A DNA stretch of 21,890 nt from RSA11 sp965652565 (GTDB lineage: Bacteria > Actinomycetota > Thermoleophilia > Solirubrobacterales > 70-9). The first letter of the stretch is position 1. The number at the start of each line of letters is the position of its first letter. Under the pieces are notes generated by a model that saw nothing but the letters and a program-made list of their open reading frames with translations, made no database searches and was not told where the DNA came from. The position numbers and the translations under genes were made by a program. The stretch is from contig CBFGWL010000051.1 in NCBI GenBank assembly GCA_965652565.1, positions 1-21,890 of the forward strand. The letters run 5' to 3'. Below, piece after piece: positions 19,859-21,890 of this stretch.

Positions 19859-21364
19859 ATGCGAAAGCGTTGGTATGGGATGCCTGCGGCCGCTGGGGCG
19901 CTGGCCGGGCTGGGGCTACTGGCCGCCGGTAGCGCGGCTGCCGTCGAGGAGACCGTGGTCTTTCAGCACACCTACTCGGATCCGGGAGAGATCCGGTTCG
20001 ATGTCCCTGCGGGCGTGCGCGCGATCGACGTAGTCGCCATCGGCGGCAACGGGGGTAGCGTCACGAACAACTCGGGGATCACTGCCAACGGCGGCCGCGG
20101 CGCCCAGGTGAGCGGCCGGATCTCGGTGGCGCCCGGGAGCCCTCTTTGGCTCCGGGTCGGGGGTAACGGCGCCACGTCGAATTTCGAGGCTAGTCAGGGC
20201 GGTTTCAATGGCGGCGGCGACGGGCTGGTCGGCACGGACTTTCCCCTCTACTACAACCCCGGTGCCGGGGGCGGCGGGGCATCGGATATCCGCACGGCGC
20301 CCGGCGAAGCCGGGCTCTCGCCGGACCCGCGGCTGATCGTCGCCGCGGGAGGCGGCGGCGCCGGCAGACCGCTGAACGGCACGACGTCGACCGGCGGCGG
20401 TCACGGCGGGCCCGGGTTCTCCGGCTCCGGAGCCGCAGGCGGCGGCGGCACCGCCGGCAGCCCGGGCAATGCCGCGCAGGGTGGAGGCGCGAGCTCCTCC
20501 GCCGGCGGGCCGGGCGGAGCCAGCGGGCCCAGCGGGGGCGCCCCGGGCAGCGCGGGCACGCTCGGACAGGGCGGCGACGGCGGGGCTCCCCCGTGGAACA
20601 ACCCGTCGGGCGGTGGCGGTGGCGGTGGCGGCGGTCGCTACGGCGGCGGCGGCGGGCACAGCGGCGGCGGCACCTCCAACTTCGGCGGCGGGGGCGGCGG
20701 CGGTGGCGGGTCCTCGCTGGTCCCGCCCGGCGGCACGATCTCGCTCGCTCCGCCCGGCTCCCAGCCCCAGATCCAGATCAGCTACACGATCCCGGACACC
20801 GGGATCACCTCGGGGCCGCCCAAGCCGCCGGTCTTGACCACCACCTCGACGGTGGACTTCTCCTTCGAGGCCAGCGAGGACGGCTCCACATTCGAGTGTC
20901 GCATCGACTCCGCCGACGAGGCGGACTTCGTCCCGTGCGAGCCGACCTTCACGACGCCCGAGCTGGCGGACGGGTCGCACCGGTTGGAGGTCCGCGCCGT
21001 GAACGCCATGGGCAACTTCGACCCGAGCCCGGCCTCGCGGACCTTCACGGTGGACACGACGCCGCCGCGGTGCGGGGGCAAGGCGGCGACCATCGTCGGC
21101 ACGAGCGGCAACGACCGGCTGCGGGGCACGAGCGGGCCCGACACGATCGTCGGGCTCGGCGGCAACGACACGATCAGCGGCCTGGGCGGCAAGGACGTGA
21201 TCTGCGGCGGTCGCGGCAAGGACCGGCTTCGCGGAGGCGGCGGCAACGACAAGCTCCTCGGCGGACCCGGCAAGGACACCTTGAACGGCGGCCCCGGGAA
21301 GGACCGCTGCGTGGGCGGCCCCGGGAAGGACCGCGGCCGCGGCTGCGAGCGCGGGCGCCTCTGA
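19859..21364 (+). CDS. Secreted glycine-rich protein with Ig-like domain and RTX-like repeats, 501 aa
   Basis: Exported by a signal peptide (about 1-28). An ALK-type glycine-rich domain spans about 33-310: it starts with FDVPAGVRAIDVVAIGGNGG, contains GAGGGGASDIRTAPGE and PRLIVAAGGGGAG, and is followed by very Gly-rich loops. An Ig-like/chitobiase-like module (about 318-402) follows, with the FSFEASEDGSTFECRIDSAD and HRLEVRAVNAMGNF phrases common in this bacterial group. The C-terminus (about 405-495) carries RTX-like nonapeptide repeats: first GGNDT-type, then GGPGKD-type with Lys in place of Asn, ending in Cys residues. Calcium binding is likely for the first part. The ribosome binding site AGGGAGGGG and the ATG agree. 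Probably a surface or matrix protein. Confidence 0.87.
   Translation: MRKRWYGMPAAAGALAGLGLLAAGSAAAVEETVVFQHTYSDPGEIRFDVPAGVRAIDVVAIGGNGGSVTNNSGITANGGRGAQVSGRISVAPGSPLWLRVGGNGATSNFEASQGGFNGGGDGLVGTDFPLYYNPGAGGGGASDIRTAPGEAGLSPDPRLIVAAGGGGAGRPLNGTTSTGGGHGGPGFSGSGAAGGGGTAGSPGNAAQGGGASSSAGGPGGASGPSGGAPGSAGTLGQGGDGGAPPWNNPSGGGGGGGGGRYGGGGGHSGGGTSNFGGGGGGGGGSSLVPPGGTISLAPPGSQPQIQISYTIPDTGITSGPPKPPVLTTTSTVDFSFEASEDGSTFECRIDSADEADFVPCEPTFTTPELADGSHRLEVRAVNAMGNFDPSPASRTFTVDTTPPRCGGKAATIVGTSGNDRLRGTSGPDTIVGLGGNDTISGLGGKDVICGGRGKDRLRGGGGNDKLLGGPGKDTLNGGPGKDRCVGGPGKDRGRGCERGRL
20609..20635 (+). repeat. (GGCGGT)n simple repeat inside the glycine-rich gene
   Basis: Three GGCGGT units (20609-20626) followed by GGCGGCGGT encode a run of nine glycines. 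Such tracts can gain or lose units by replication slippage, changing loop length without a frameshift when whole 6-bp units change. Confidence 0.6.
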
Positions 21365-21374
21365 GCGCTCGCGC

Positions 21375-21890
21375 CTAACCTCGGTCCGGGCGCTCGGGGT
21401 AGATGTCGTCGATGGTGGTGAGCGCCGTAAACGGCGCGTCCGCCGCCGCGGCGATGGCCTCGCCCCCGCCCGCGAGGCGGTCGACCACGCAGAGGGTCGC
21501 CGCGATCTCGAAGCCCTCGTCGCGGATCCGCTCGATCGCGCTGACCGTGGAGCCGCCCGTCGTGACCGTGTCCTCGACGACGAGCACGCGGTCGCCGGGC
21601 TCGGCCGCACCCTCCACCCAGCGCTGCAGGCCGTGCGCCTTGCGCTCCTTGCGCACGAAGAAGCCGACGAGGTCCTCGCCTGCGGGGACCGCGATCGCGG
21701 CGCAGGCGAGCGGGATCGCCGCCATCACCGGGCCGCCGACGGCAGTCGCGCCGTGCTGGTGCGCGGTCGCCGCGATCAGCTCGCCCGCGGCGCGAAAGCC
21801 CGTGGGGCGCATCAGGGCCCGGCGCGCGTCCACGTAGTACTCCGCTTCGGCGCCGCTCGAGAGCGTCACCTTGCCGATGACGAGCGCGTG
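21375..21890 (-). CDS. pyrE: Orotate phosphoribosyltransferase, 5'-truncated by the window edge
   Basis: Transfers phosphoribose from PRPP to orotate, giving OMP, in pyrimidine synthesis. The frame runs off the window end, so the N-terminus is missing; visible translation starts HALVIGKVTLSSGAEAEYY, matching the usual F-LKSG-x-S-x-YY/F start of OPRTs after their first helix. The PRPP loop is VLVVEDTVTTGGST. The catalytic FFVRKERKAHG segment contains the conserved lysines. GGPVMAAIPLACAAI matches the preceding binding segment. It converges on the glycine-rich protein gene, 10 nt apart; a GAGCGCTC palindrome at 21363-21370 lies between them. Confidence 0.93.
   Translation of the reverse strand, partial: HALVIGKVTLSSGAEAEYYVDARRALMRPTGFRAAGELIAATAHQHGATAVGGPVMAAIPLACAAIAVPAGEDLVGFFVRKERKAHGLQRWVEGAAEPGDRVLVVEDTVTTGGSTVSAIERIRDEGFEIAATLCVVDRLAGGGEAIAAAADAPFTALTTIDDIYPERPDRG

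Noticed and set aside
20200..20720. PE-PGRS-like mycobacterial protein
   Set aside because: The Gly-rich region resembles PGRS, but there is no PE domain; the FDVPAG start and GGASDIR phrase fit the ALK-type glycine-rich domain.

Overview
The window is high-GC bacterial DNA with dense, short-spaced genes, many GTG starts, few classical -35 boxes and several starts lying 6-10 nt after a TAnnCT-like hexamer. The gene families present (large ATP-binding LuxR regulators, DUF4189 and Excalibur secreted proteins, an Ig-like 'FECRID' module followed by GGxGxD repeats, a zinc-finger anti-sigma factor) suggest an actinobacterium of the Thermoleophilia/Solirubrobacterales type. This is inferred from family content, not from a marker gene. 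It is ordinary chromosome: no transposase, integrase, phage gene or CRISPR array is visible.

Layout. 1-325 is a gene-free leader with short CGCGAGTTCG-type repeats and a C-rich stretch holding a G-quadruplex motif. 326-5635 holds an unrecognised acidic protein, a convergent class I glutamine amidotransferase, a 3-hydroxyisobutyrate-dehydrogenase-like enzyme, GTP cyclohydrolase I translationally coupled to a ferredoxin-reductase-like flavoprotein, and an ECF sigma factor overlapping a small soluble zinc anti-sigma factor. 5644-5753 carries two copies of a 49-bp inverted-repeat element. 5818-9612 holds a secreted thermonuclease-Excalibur lipoprotein, an unusual acylphosphatase-like/LigD-phosphoesterase-like fusion coupled to a SnoaL-like protein, a DUF4287 gene and a TetR gene separated by a perfect 25-bp operator, then VOC and DUF4189 genes. 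9806-12580 is a LAL-type LuxR regulator.

The most interesting gene is at 12562-16647 (minus), a 1361-residue secreted protein. It joins pentapeptide repeats, a very basic linker, calcium-binding DxDxDG repeats, a region resembling the pore-forming/translocation part of anthrax protective antigen (binary toxin B component) and a C-terminal beta-propeller. It may be a pore-forming or translocation protein with a replaced receptor-binding end; no enzymatic A-component is seen here.

16804-21890 holds tRNA-Arg(CCU), whose 3' end lies only 3 nt before the GTG of a flavin-binding PNPOx-like gene. A strong hairpin, a DHFR/RibD-like reductase, a secreted CALB-like lipase divergent from a lipoprotein gene, a secreted glycine-rich protein with RTX-like repeats, and the 5'-truncated orotate phosphoribosyltransferase gene pyrE at the right edge follow.

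No single pathway ties the window together. Its themes are envelope/secreted proteins (nuclease, DUF4189, giant toxin-like protein, lipase, lipoprotein, glycine-rich protein) and regulators (ECF/anti-sigma, TetR, LAL).
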